From NCBI GenBank assembly GCA_034336665.1, contig CM067569.1, positions 7,106,820 to 7,170,819 on the forward strand: DNA of 64,000 nucleotides, given 5' to 3'. Source of the DNA: Luscinia megarhynchos (lineage: Eukaryota; Chordata; Aves; Passeriformes; Turdidae). A model generated the notes under the pieces. The model saw only the letters and a list, made by a program, of their open reading frames with translations, had not been told where the DNA came from and made no database searches. Shown here one piece after another: positions 1 to 11,939 of this stretch. Position numbers and translations under genes: made by a program. The number at the start of each line of letters is the position of its first letter. Position 1 is the stretch's first letter.

Positions 1-2560
1 AATGCAGAGGAGTTCCAGGCTGTTTTCTTAAAGTTTATGATCAGCCTGCCTGGGGCCAAATTCTAACTGATGTCAGCAGTTTTGTGATCTCCAGAGAAAT
101 ACCCTATCTGCATTCTGCCTTTCTGGTTTGAGGGGTTTTTTTGGTTTTTTTTTTAATTCTCCATTTGTTTGCAGAATAACTACCTTAAAAATGAAATTTT
201 CGTGCACCTATTCAGAGCAACAGTGAAGTAAGATATAATTGCCAGCAGGTGATGTCCATCCTACCACAGTTAGAACTAATCCCATGTTACCAGTGCACCC
301 CAGATTGCTGCTCCCTTGGTCAAAAGTTTCAGGTTTACAAGGATGGGAGGCCTAGAATTCACAGTGAACAACAAACAAAAGCTGTCATCTAGTGGAAAAA
401 TATCAGTATTTGAAAGTATTGTCAGCTGAAAGAAAAAGATTAGCTAAAGCATTTTTCCTTATTGTCATGGTTACTATTGCATGTTGTATTTTTTAAAGCT
501 CCTCAGTCTTACAGGTTTTTTTTGCAGAGCTCTGCAAATACAGCAAAACTTGGTAAAAATTTGATTAAAACAAACAAACAGAACAATCCCTGTAGAAGTG
601 GCATTGTCAGGGGTTTCATAACTGGTGTTCTGCTAATGTGGACATTGTGTTTATAGATGTTGCTGCAGTGTTCACTCCATGACAGTTACTTGTGTGTAAT
701 TAAAAGCAGCAATTAACCCTTTCATATCACATTCTGTTGTACTGTATGACTTGCTATGTATCAACTGTATGCCTATGCCACTTTTTGTGTTTATTTTTGT
801 GGTAGTGTAGAAAATCACAGTAGTTTTCTTTTGTGGTATGTAAAAGGGGAGATCATTGGCTGAGATGACTGGTTTTGTGTCAGGTAAGTCTTTTGTAGTG
901 TAGATAAGCCTGACAAATGAAGGACAGTTTTTAAAACCAGTTGATGTAATTCTGTTCTGATAGGTGTTCAAAATTTCTTCCCCTATGGAGACAGGATGTC
1001 ACATTCTCTCTAATTCCACCATCAATATGTTGATTTAGTACAAAAATCAGGAATATATGGCTAAACATGTTACTGTTTTGAGTCTTAAGTTTGAGTCTTC
1101 CCAGTTTAAAGGCTGGGTTATCTTGTGTTTGTTTTGGGCATATCTAGGTTTGAATTTTTTTATAACTACTATGTCAGATGTGGTGCTACTGCCTCAGGGG
1201 TGTGAATTTCTTCCTGTTAAGCAGCTCTTCAAATTGCTGAAGACTTATGTGTTTGTTTTGGAGGGTAACAGATTTGGGTTAGTTATTATGATGTAAAGAT
1301 TTTGCTTAAACAGACATTTTTGCTTGAACCTTTAGAACTTTTGAGAGGTGAAAACGTTTTAAGGCCATTGACTTCTGTCACGAGTACAGTAAATGCAAAA
1401 TCTGTTGATTGGATTTCAGAAGTGAGTTTCACACTACATTAAGGAGAGATGCTTGAATTAGTAACTTCTTAAAGCAATCTGTGGCTTTTTATTACCTGGA
1501 GAACAGTTTGTCTCTTTTTGTTTTGTAGTTGACATTGAGCTTTGCGACTGGAAGATACGTTATTATTTTGGTATTAGCTGATACAGTATAGTGGTCACCT
1601 CGGGCACCTTGTAAGAAAATATCCCGCATAAAAAATGTAGCTGCACATATCCATAGAAATACTTAACAGAGTAATGTTTCTGAAATGTCTCATTCATTTC
1701 AACAGAAAAGGGAGAGCCACTTCTTCTGTACAAAATGCCTTAAGCCATGTCTGTGAAGTGGTGTAAATAGAATCCTCAGTGTTAAAAAGAGTTGGCTATT
1801 TAGATCAATGCATTTAGGGTGACAAAATCCTCTCCTCCCATGGATTCACTTCTAAGTTGCCTAGTTATTCATAGGCTTATTATCCCATTGTTCAGCTTTC
1901 TGAATCTTCTTTCTTTTACATCCATTATGCTCAGAAATAATCTTAAAAGAACAGGCTACACAAATCAGAGCATTTGTTAAAACATAGAGGGTTTGCTGTG
2001 GAGATGAGTTAGTATGTGGAGATTTGGTTGGTTTCATGCTGCTTAGTTAGGCCTTGTTTCTAGTTGCTAAAGCAGAGGACTGGTAGAAGTTAATTTTTTG
2101 CCATTATTTCTTCTTAGTGCAGTAAACTGTTTTTGCAAAGTGCCTTTAGCATGGTTACCAAATCAGAGAAATTACTGTGATTGAATGTCAAAGGGAGCAT
2201 TCCCTGATCCTGCTGTTCTTGTGAGAGCCTGCCTGATGTAAAAACTCTTGGAATCTTTTGTTGTAGAGGTATATGGAAGCTTATATTTAGGAAAGGGCAT
2301 ATTTTATATTTATTATAGTAAACTTCTAAAATAAAACAAGTCAGTAGACAGCACAGCACATTGGGCTTCTTACTGGAGTGTATCACTCCATGTTAGATCA
2401 CTGTTCATGGAGTTATCAGGTGTGATTTGCCCACTGAATGAGCTGGAGGTGCAAACAGAAACAGTTCTGGTCAGTAAGGTGGCTTTTTGATGAGACTAAA
2501 AAATCAGCAGTGCTGGAACTCAGGGGTGAGTGTGTGTTGGCTATTACATCCTTTCTGTAG
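1..2560. other. AT-rich DNA, no gene recognised
   Basis: I see no gene, known repeat or RNA gene here. The stretch has T runs (for example around 138-154) and only short ORFs without recognisable motifs. A strong polypyrimidine tract ending in TTTTGTAG sits at about 1510-1529, but the sequence after it is quickly closed by stops in every frame unless a weak GTATTA donor is used, so I do not call an exon. Confidence 0.6.
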
Positions 2561-2614
2561 GATGCATGAGGGTGCCTCTGGGATCTAGGATCCTCTGGGA
2601 TCTTTGCTCAGAAG
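2561..2614 (+). other. Weak candidate exon (54 nt, splice-bounded)
   Basis: The segment follows an acceptor-like tract ending TTTCTGTAG and is followed by the consensus-type donor AAG|GTGAGT. One of three frames is open. It takes two leading bases, 17 codons and one trailing base, the same phase class as the better candidate at 8401-8505. The segment holds an internal direct repeat (CTCTGGGATCT twice), which makes a simple duplicated noncoding sequence equally likely. The peptide resembles nothing I know. Splice-like pairs around short open frames are expected by chance in 64 kb, so this is only a weak candidate. Confidence 0.12.
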
Positions 2615-5600
2615 GTGAGTAGGTTGATCAGTAGTTTCCTACCTCCCTCTGAGTTCTTCAAAGTCTTGTAGGCATCTTGTATAATTTATTCACAAATAAC
2701 TGAGTTGATTGTGAGGAAAGAATGAATCCAGTGTGCAAAACACTTACTTGAGGATGTGACAGACTTTTATGAGGTAATAATTCCCTCCCCACAGCATAAA
2801 ACCAGTTTTGTGTATTGATGACACCTATTTTCCCCTTCCCCATTACATTTTTCTTCTCAGGGATAGGGTAGAGACATCACTGAGAATGAACTGCTGTGTT
2901 TCCTTGGAAAAGTTGCCATCAGCAAAGGTGGGGGAGGAAGGTTGAGGCATTTCAGTCTGAGTTCCCAGGATTCAGAGATATACAGCTTCCTTGTCTGTGT
3001 GCTTCTCCTCATACCTCTCTTCCTGCTATTCTGTAGAACTAGGAAGCTGTGTCATAGTGGTGAATTAATTTCACCAAAACTTTCATTCCCCCCAAAATCT
3101 CTTTAATCAAGAATGGAGTGTTTCCCTATTCGTTTTTGTAATTCTTGATCTGATGTAGGGGCTGTGTTTTGCTTAACAAGTCCATGACACTTTAATTATT
3201 ATTTACTTTTCTTTTTTTCCCACCTAGTAAGTGACTTTTCATTTGTAGAATCCATGTATGGCCTTTTTTAGCTTGTTTATCAAAAAGGTAAGTTAGAATC
3301 TCTCTCCTAGCCAAGAGATTCACTGCTTTTCCTGTTGGGGTTTGTGGCATGTGAATTAGTGGCTTCTGCCATGAGTTAATACTGTATGACAACTCCAATT
3401 CCTGTTGCCTGAGGCCTCTAATCCTGTTTCTGTTCCTAAATCTGCATGTATTTCAAGTGCCACATATTTTTCTAATTTAACACTGTGTCTTTTCGTGAGA
3501 TTTCTGTAAGATTATTTGAGATGCCACTTTTCTACAAAGGCAGTTTAATTTTAAAAAATATTAAAAATGTTCATTTCTGTCCACTCTCTGCAATGCTTTT
3601 ATGAGCTCTTACCCCCATATCATTGCTGCTTAGTCAAAAAAGCTGAGATACCTCATGTTAGTTACCTTGTACATACACCTGAGTTCATGAGCAGTAAACC
3701 AGTTCTTATTAGGTCAAAAAGAGTCTTGCAGTCTGATTTCTGTTCCCACTGAAGTAAGCATAACATATCAAAATCCTCTTATTTCATTGTGATGTATTCT
3801 GTTTCCTGTTATAATTTTTGGGTTTTTTGCTTAGTTCTGGTTTTCTGATGTGAGGTCAGGCCTTTTGATAAGAAAAAAGGAAAAACTTTTTATGTTTAGC
3901 CTACATCAGATTGTCTCATATAGAACTATCTTTTCCTTTATAAGATAATACATTAAAATAATAGCCCTTGAACCAATATTTAGTGCTGGTTTTATACAAA
4001 TCCAGGCTAACTCTGTCTTTGCCTCGTGAGAATTTGTGTCCTGTAAGAAGACAGACAAACCAGGCAGCAATTTTAGCTGCATTTAACAAAATGAAAGTTT
4101 GACAAAAAAAAAAAAAGTCTAAGCATGTACAATGTTTGTGTTCTTTGACATTTCTGAGTGCAGATTTTCTTTGCAGAGACAACTAGGCTGGGTTCCAGGC
4201 AGATAACAAGTTATCGAGGGTGCATAGATACCAGTTACTGATTTCCACTTCTGCATTTTTATAATCAGATTGGACTTGACACAAAAGAAAATCACTTTGG
4301 TGACTGTTGGCTTGCAGGAGCTCTTTGAATATCCTGTTTTCTGCATTTCTTGAAGCTAGATCTGATTATGAGAGGGGAATTAAGTACCATGTTGAAGTAA
4401 CTGATTGACTGGCCTATAAAGGCAGTGCCTACACACTTTACCTTCAGCAGGCCTTGAAAATAGGAATATGTAATACTCTGTTTAGTCTTTATTGCTTTCC
4501 TTGGTAAGATTATTGGAACCTTTTTGTTAATTTCTTTGAAGAGCTACAAAACAGAAGATAAGGTCTTTGCTCCTCAAGTATTTAAAGTGCACAGCTTTGT
4601 AATGTAATGTTTCTGCTTGTCCCAGTAGTCTGGCAGGCTTTGTCAACCTGTTTCAACATGGGACTCAAGATGAAATCCATTCCATGGAAGGAGGAAGCAC
4701 CTGATGATGCAAGACAAAGCATTTATGCATGAATATTCAGCCTCTTCTTTAGTGCCAAGAGTAATAAGAGAAAAAATTCAAAAGTATTGAAGGAAATGCA
4801 GGAGTTGAGCAGTATTTTCCTGAAGCCTCAAAGGGAAGTGTTAGATACAGCTGGCTGAAAAAGCATGACCATTTGGTAATAAAGTACCTACTTTTATAAT
4901 GCAGTGAACCACATATTTTCTAGAGTAACATTCTTAGAGGATGGAACTGCCATCCCTTAATCTGTGTCTTTGCAGGAAAGCCTCAATTATGGTGTGGTGG
5001 CTCAGATATTAAACAAACAAATATGTATATACACTTTTGTGCAGCAAACTGTGTTCTTGCTTCCCATTACAGGCCAGCTTTATGGTTTGCTGAGTCTCTC
5101 TGAAAGAGGAGCAAAGGACAGAGGAACTGCCAGTGATGGTGGTGAGATTACAAGGAGAGATCAGGTCACTGAGGAGGGGAGCAGAATCAGGTTATCTGTT
5201 GGGAGAAGCAGCACCATTCCAGGGATGTGGTGAGCAGGAGCATTTATGGACTGCTGGGGACCTCAGGCACCCAAAACTGGCTGGGTTCCCTGTTTAGGCA
5301 GGTGTCTGCAGCCTGCTGTGTCTGAGGGGTGAGTGGTGGTTCACACTGAGCCTGCTGATGGAGCAGCTGGAGGCGTGCTGAGAGTGAGCAAAAGCTGCTT
5401 GGTTCATGTGGTGACCACACTGTTGTCAGTGGTTCAGAGGTAAAGGTGATGTGAGGGCTGTGCAGAAGAGAGGACTGTGTTGAGTAGGCAGATTTCTATG
5501 GCAGCCTTCCTTGCAGGGCTTCCAGAATGCCTTGTGTGAAAGCAGTTTTCCTGGTGAAACCAAAAGAACAGCATTCTGCAGCTTTCTGTCTCCTGATAGC

Positions 5601-6430
5601 ACAGCAAGGTGCAGTTTATGGCAGGTGTTCTGCACACTGGCTCATTACATTCTAAGATAATTTTAAACTTTTTTTTTTTTTTTTGTTAAATTGCCCTATT
5701 TGTATTTGACTCTCAGGGATATCTTTGACAGTCTTGGAGAAGCCAGTGCTGTCAGGAGTTGACAGTATGTTAAAAATGTTAAAATACTTGTGTGTGGTTA
5801 AGTAATGATTTCTGGATTGCAAGGCAGATCCTTATTTCTGATCTAACATTTCTTATTTTAAGATGCACATTATATTGTTTTAACCTTGGAAAGGAATGTG
5901 TTTACAGCTTTGATTTTTAGAAATGTGACTGGTTTTGTTAATGAAATGTAATTCTGTAATTTATATTATTTATGGTAGTATTTTTATATTCTTGCATTTT
6001 CCATGGATGAAACTAATGCAGCGATAATGCTGTTGGTATAGTTAGAGCATTACCACAATTAAGTTATTTTTGGAACAGTTCTTTAGTTACTATGATGCTT
6101 TGACAATTTTTCGTAAGTGTCAGGCTATTGTCCTGTACAATCTGCACTCAGCTTGAAATTCAACACGAGAGAGGCATGACACAAAGTGTAATGGCATAGA
6201 GATAGCTCTTGCTGCATAGAAAGTTGCAGAAATGATAAAGAGATTTGAAGGTATCAAACAATTTGAGTAGAAGCCCATAAATAAAGATGAATTTCTGCAT
6301 TCAATGGTTATATGATTTTATCCGTTTCTGGCATCCATAAAATGCATCTTCCCATTAATGTTTTGTCATGCAGCTGATGAGGTTCAGAAGTGGTAAAATG
6401 CTTTTCCTTTTAAATTCTGCACCCTAAATT
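2615..6430. other. Intergenic or intronic DNA, no gene recognised
   Basis: No gene or named repeat could be supported. An A run lies at 4104-4116 and a 16-nt T run at 5669-5684. GC content rises locally at about 5050-5640, where an 89-codon plus-strand ORF (4964-5233) and minus-strand ORFs of 67-69 codons occur. None has a recognisable domain, and their composition follows the local GC rise. The remainder is AT-rich. Confidence 0.55.
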
Positions 6431-6439
6431 TAGTACTAA

Positions 6440-7340
6440 AGTTCAGCAATCCCAGAAATGGCTGTTTCCTTGTTCCTCCTTCTGCAGACAGCACAAGGAT
6501 TCTTCCTGCTCCCCAGTCCCACAGCCTCCATCCCTCTGCAGGGGTTTTTTGGGGTTTAGCCCTGGCAGTCAGGCTCATGTTCAGCACTGCTGATGCCCTG
6601 AGCTGAGAATCCCAGCTCATTCCTGCCTTGATGTACCTTTTCCATACTGCCTTTCCCTCTTTGATTGTTGACTTCCCTCTTTCTGTGTAACTCCACACCA
6701 AGTCCCCTCCAGCTGCAGGGGTTCCAGGTTTTTTTTTCTCTGTTACTGCAGCATGGAGTGGCTCTGCCTTTCACTTCTGCTGCTCCTGAGAAATCTGACT
6801 GCACTTTTCCCCATTCCTTTTGTGACACGCTTGTCTTCATCTCCTGTGTGATGTCTTTGCTTTGCACCCTGCTCTCCTGTTCTTCATTTCCCCAATGCCT
6901 CCCTGTCCTCCCTCATACAGGACCTCTGGGGAGGCAGCACCTTCTGTGTCGCTGCAAACTTGTGTTAAACTCAGCTTTTCTCAGCATTCTCCAAATGGTT
7001 CTCTCACCCTCCCTGTAAAAGTGTTTGAGATGTGGTTTGTTTGATAAAAGGAATTGTTCCTGAGTGGTGGAACTGACAAAGCCTGATTTCCTACCAGAGT
7101 CCTCCATCCCCTGGGTGCCCCCACTCTGCACAGAGTTCCTGTCTCCTCTCCCTGTGCAGTCTCCTCTTCGTGTGTTCCTTTGTCCCTTCCCTGGTCCTTA
7201 GTTGTGTCCCACATCTCAGCTCTGCAGGGCAGCAGGTGCTGCAGCTGGCTGGGTGTCACACCTGTGCTGAAGGACTGTGGTCCCCATCCCTCTTGGAATG
7301 GCTCAGAGCCAGAGGCAGGCCTGCCTTGTCAGGTCTGCTC
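6440..7340. other. Pyrimidine-rich, GC-elevated block, unidentified
   Basis: About 900 bp stand out from the AT-rich surroundings by many C/T-rich runs on the plus strand and higher GC. Overlapping ORFs of 60-117 codons occur on both strands at once, as expected when stop codons become rare through composition rather than coding. I recognise no protein motif, no LTR ends and no CR1 sequence. It could be an old unclassified repeat or transposon relict, or part of a noncoding transcript. Confidence 0.35.
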
Positions 7341-8400
7341 AGGTCTAAAACTGTGGTTTTTCATAAAATTTATAAGAACTTCATATTTATTCCTCTGTCA
7401 GATTTGTTCAAGTATGTCATATGGGTTAAGAAATCACTGGGAGCTGCAGGGTGTGGAGAAGATAGAGACTGATATTTAATTTACTTAGATATCCTTGAAA
7501 AATTATGATTAAAAAAAGCAAATACGGTTCCTGTCATATCCCTAAGCATTAGACTGTGACATACCTCATCTTACTCTGGTCTCACAAAACATCTAGTGTG
7601 TCATGCAAGTGATATAAATAAACATGCAGTGGACTTGAAACATACAGGCAATTAAATACAGTTGATGGCTGGCAGTTGTGTGAGATAATTGAGCATCTCA
7701 GGATTCTTGAAATGGGAAATAACTCATCGTGTAGGTTAGTTGGCATGCAGATTATTTATTCTGATTTAGAAATGAAACAGGAAAGAAAGGAGCCATCCAA
7801 AAGCTGTTATATATGAATACATAGATTGCATTTGACTATTTGGATGATACCACATTGTGTTTACAAATGACACTGCACTTTGTAGAGTCATCTTCTTTTC
7901 CAGATGGAATACTTCTAGGATTAATGATTAAGTTTTGCTGATGTTTGTTGTCATAAGACTATAAACAAAGTTAAGTAAGTCAGCACTAGCATTTGGTAGT
8001 AGTTCCAAAGAATTCTTGCCTCTTGCAAATGGAGTTGAATTTATTCTCCCAGCAGTGGCTTTGCATTAATGAACGCTTAAACAGCAGATTAAAATGTCTG
8101 TATAAAAAAATAGGTTAGGATTATATAATAACACAAGTCTAGGATATTAATAACAGTGGAGATGATTTTGTTGAGCAGATTAGGTGCAATTAAATCTCAA
8201 CTCCGAAATATTTAAATACAATAGCAGATCAAAACCCAGCCCCTGCAGCTTTACTTGCTTTCCTTCACACCTGCAGGATCAGCACCTGACAGCAAAGTAA
8301 ATTATAATTTTTATTGTTGTTCATTTTCTATTGCCACGGGAATGTACATCATGTTATCCATTAGGCCCCAGACAGACATGTCTTTTCTCCACATACACAG
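7341..8400. other. AT-rich DNA, no gene recognised
   Basis: No gene or repeat recognised. The part around 8030-8230 is AT-rich with several ATTA/TAAT cores and no sign of repeat origin. That is compatible with a conserved noncoding element, but conservation cannot be judged from one sequence. Confidence 0.5.
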
Positions 8401-8505
8401 TTATGGAACAAGACATGATTGAAGACAGCGAGGTGTCGGCTGTATTTGAAATTCTATTAGAAATTGATGAATTTGCTTGTCAGATTTCTTTAAAGGATTG
8501 CATGG
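8401..8505 (+). CDS. Candidate internal coding exon, protein unknown
   Basis: The 105-nt segment begins right after an acceptor-like sequence (pyrimidine tract TCTTTTCTCC, then ACATACACAG) and ends at G|GTAAGA, close to the donor consensus. Only one of the three frames is open. It gives two leading bases, 34 codons and one trailing base, so the exon would be symmetric (phase 1-1) and could be skipped without shifting the frame. The peptide is acidic and of balanced composition, starting MEQDMIEDSEVSAVFEILLE and continuing with a Cys-containing amphipathic stretch. Two CpGs survive here in CpG-poor DNA. I do not recognise the protein family and see no neighbouring exon of the same gene. Chance remains a serious alternative; reading past the donor reaches a stop at 8520. 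Confidence 0.27.
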
Positions 8506-11500
8506 GTAAGAACTGCCTGTAGTGTTCTCATAAAAAAAAAAGTCATGAAAATTACAGCTTTAAAATAAACACATATAGACTGAGGAATGGTGTCAGTTCT
8601 TTCTCTCCTAATCTGTTACTTAATTTTAGTCTCCTGAACAGTGAAATAGAGACACAAACTTGCAGTGGTGATAACACTCATAACCTGATGAAGTAAACTG
8701 ATTTGATCCTCTGAGAGGTCAAACTGTGTGTGTTTCTAAGCAAACTTTCCCCAAGGCTGCTGATGTGTGAGATGTCTCTTCCCCTTGCCAAACATCCCAC
8801 CTTTGTAACAGAAAATTAAAGAGGACTTGCAAAGAAATGTGTGTTAGTGTATAAGTCTTATCTAGAAATTGCTGTGAGAACTGTTGAACGCAGGGTTTGG
8901 TGATGTGTTTGGGGTTGTTGGTGTTTTTTTAAATTTTTGCACATTTTAAAAATACCTAGACAGCTCTTTTTGGGTTGGGTAGAAAGTAAAATTTATTAAC
9001 TCTAGCTGTGTTAATGTTTAGGGAGAAAGGCATACAGTGTTTTCAAATTTGGTAAATAAGGAGCTATTTGAATCTGACTTGGGGCTGCATTTAGTCTTTT
9101 AATAAGTTTCTGCTGTATAGCTAAAAATATCTTATCTGCATGCCCTTGACCTTTCTCTTAAGAGCTGTGGGAAGATTCAAAAGCATAAATGAGAATAAAT
9201 TTAGAATTATCCTATTTGAAGAAGAATGGTACCACATGCCTTAGCTCTCTGCAAACTGGAGTTGTCAGTCCTACATGGCCAGTCTGGCAGAGCAGAGCAG
9301 GGAGCCCTGGGAAAGGGAAAACAGTTCATTTTTCATTCCCTGCTCAGTCCTTCCCCTCCTTGCAGGAGGTGCCAGCAAAGGTGCCAAGTATAAAAACGAT
9401 TTCTGTAGCTCAGTTCTCTGTCCCTGAACATTTCCCTTTCTCCCCAGCTTGTTGTGTGTAGTTCCCCTTGCAGCTGTGGAAATATTCTCAGTCTTGGGCT
9501 GTGTTTGAACTCATGGCTCAAAGGTGAGGTTGTCAAAATATTAAACACATCCTTAATGGCATAACCACAACTGGTGAATAACTGTGATGCTTGAGCTTTA
9601 TGTTTTTATTTATTTTTTAAAAATGTGTTGATATTTGGGTATCCCAGACATCACAGGGATTTTTCTGAAAGCAGGTGGCTTGTTGTGACACCACTGCAGG
9701 CAGCCACTCTGCACTGCTCTTACCTGCTTTAAATCACTCACTTAAGAGGGCTGAGAATGGGTGCACTTGTAGAGCTGTCATTTTAGGGCTTAGGTACTGC
9801 ATTGCTGGGCAATAATTACACAGTCTGATAGTAGCTTTCATTTATGCTAATTGCAAGTAAGCTTATAAACCCCTCAGATTATTAAAAAGAGAGTTATCTC
9901 CTTCCTGGTGCGTTAAGTCAAGGATTAAATGTTGCAAACTTTTGGTCCTGCCTTAAAGAGGAAAATGTCACCATAAGAATCTTCTCAATATCAACACTTT
10001 GGCAGGCTAGGAAAACAGGAAACCTTATTCTGTTTTGCTTTCCAAAGTCGTGTTTGTAGCATTGCAACTGTGTATACTGATTTTTAATAATTATTTTTAG
10101 TTAACTCAGTGTTTTAAATATGTATTTAATCCTACATAGACATAATAAAATTAAAATAATACTTAAAAGATAATCAATAAGTGACTAGCTAGGACACTAA
10201 CAGGAGGCAGAAGTAATTGATCTCAAATGGCACTGTTTTCTCTAGAGCTATTTCTAGTAAGATCTTCAGAAAAAAAAATCACAGATATCTGTAATGTGGG
10301 CACTATGCAATGTCTAGTGTAGACTGAGAGAAATGAATTATTCTGTTGAAAAAAAGAATAAAATAGAGCCAATAGTTAGCTCCCCTTGAGCAGTGATGCC
10401 TCCTAATTGAAGGACTGGTTTGTAAGAGTCAATATTCAGGCTTGTAGAATACTCAAAGACTCTAGTTCCTGTCTTTAGCCAGCCTGAGAAAGACAATAAT
10501 TCTGGACCTGGGCTGTGGTAAGAGAGCTGCTGCCCACTGCAGATGTCAGAATGGGAGATGTGCAAAGTGCTTGTAACAGATAGATGGCTCCTCTGTCTCC
10601 TGAGCAGGTTGTTTTTCTTGTGTGGCAAAGTGTTGCCAGTAGATTAGGGTGACAATTCATAATGTTCCTGAGCACAAATGCTCCATGTTGAACAAGATCA
10701 GACTGTCAAGGAGCATGTCAGAGAGAATTAAGGTTTAGCACTTATCCTTCCTCATGCCTTTCAGAATTTTGAAGGTATTTCTAATATTTTAAAAATGTTC
10801 AAATTCCGAAAACCTTGGTATTTCAAAGTATTACTTTACAAATCAGCTTTTCCCCAGATTGTAGCTGAGTGCAGTGGTCTAATTCTGGGTAATGACTTTC
10901 TGTTGTGTGAAATGTTCCAATAGCAGCAAAGTATTTTAATAAAATTCTAGAAATTACTGTGCATATTTGGAATGATTTATTATACTACAACAGGAAAGCT
11001 AGAAAGGTTTTTTAACAGTGTTAACTTCTCAGGTGTGTATTGTTAAGGTGCAATAAATGTATTATTTTGTTGATTTTTAAAGAGTGGTAAAAGTATTAAA
11101 ATACATCTTTAAATCACTCTACAGCTACTTAGAGACAAGGTTTTGGCTGGCTGCCCAAAGTGCTGTAGAGTGGGTATTTGAGAGGAAGAAAAGATTTCTT
11201 TGAGGTATTTTTACCACTGGGGGACTCCTGCTGTTCACATTTCTTCGGTATGGTTTGAAGCATCCCCGATTTGTCTGAAATGATTGAGTTCACCTGAAAG
11301 GTGGGGGGTGTGCTGGTATTTGCTGTGGAAGGTAATGCTCATTTTAATTGTCAAATGAAGTGTTTATTCATTTCACATTGTAACACTCAGGTTGTTTCTC
11401 TTTGCATCCTGCGCCAGCATGAGGTTTGCAGAGGATGTGGCTGACTTCATTCTCTTGCCTGTTTTATCCTTAGTTGTTTTAAGACTTGAATGAATAGGTG

Positions 11501-11677
11501 CTGACAGGACTGCAGCTTTTTTTCATATGAAATGTAAAAGCAGAGCTAATGTATATTTGGCAGATACAAGCACTTGGAGGTCAGGAAACTTTAGATTTTA
11601 GCTTTTTCTCTGCTGTTCAGTTCCTTTCTGACACTGGCTTGAAATTGAGTTCAAACACTGCTTTTCCAGGATGTGGT
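8506..11677. other. AT-rich DNA, one weak exon-like segment
   Basis: No gene or named repeat recognised. Within it, 9448-9523 follows a very good acceptor (TTTCCCTTTCTCCCCAG) and precedes AAAG|GTGAGG, with one open frame of 25 codons plus one base. The peptide is Cys/Leu-rich and unfamiliar, so I do not call it a gene. The remainder shows T/A runs and short chance ORFs. Confidence 0.5.
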
Positions 11678-11924
11678 ATCCAGAATCTGCTGAGTTGGAA
11701 GGGACCCACAGGGGTCATTGAGTCCGACTCCTGGCTCCTGCATAGGAAAACCCCAAGAATCCACCGTGTGCCCAAGTGTTGTCCAAGTAATTCTTGATCT
11801 GTCAGGCTTGGTGCTGTGACCACAGCCCTTGGGGAGGCTGTTCCAGTGCCCAGCCACCCTCTGGAGCAAGAGCCTTTATGTAATACCCAACCTAAACCTC
11901 TCCTGACACCACTTCAGGCCATTT
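11678..11924 (-). mobile_element. CR1 LINE fragment, 5'-truncated, minus strand
   Basis: Read on the plus strand, this begins with the reverse complement of an avian CR1 3' end (CAGAATCTGCTGAGTTGG) and continues through the usual CR1 3' region. The phrases GGGACCCACAGGGG, TTCCAGTGCCCAGCCACC and CCAACCTAAACCTCTCCTGA match the CR1 consensus as I remember it. The 3' end is therefore at the left and the truncated 5' end at the right. Severe 5' truncation is the normal fate of CR1 copies. No coding capacity remains; the 68-82-codon ORFs across it are shadows. The subfamily is not assigned with certainty. The truncated end lies about ten bases from the 5' end of a plus-strand SINE. Confidence 0.85.
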
Positions 11925-11939
11925 CCATGAACCAGTGAC

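Noticed and set aside
1530..1615. Exon after the strong acceptor TTTTGTAG at about 1529
   Set aside because: Two frames stop before the plausible GTAAGA donor near 1611, and the third opens with TGA; only a weak GTATTA donor would leave a short open segment.
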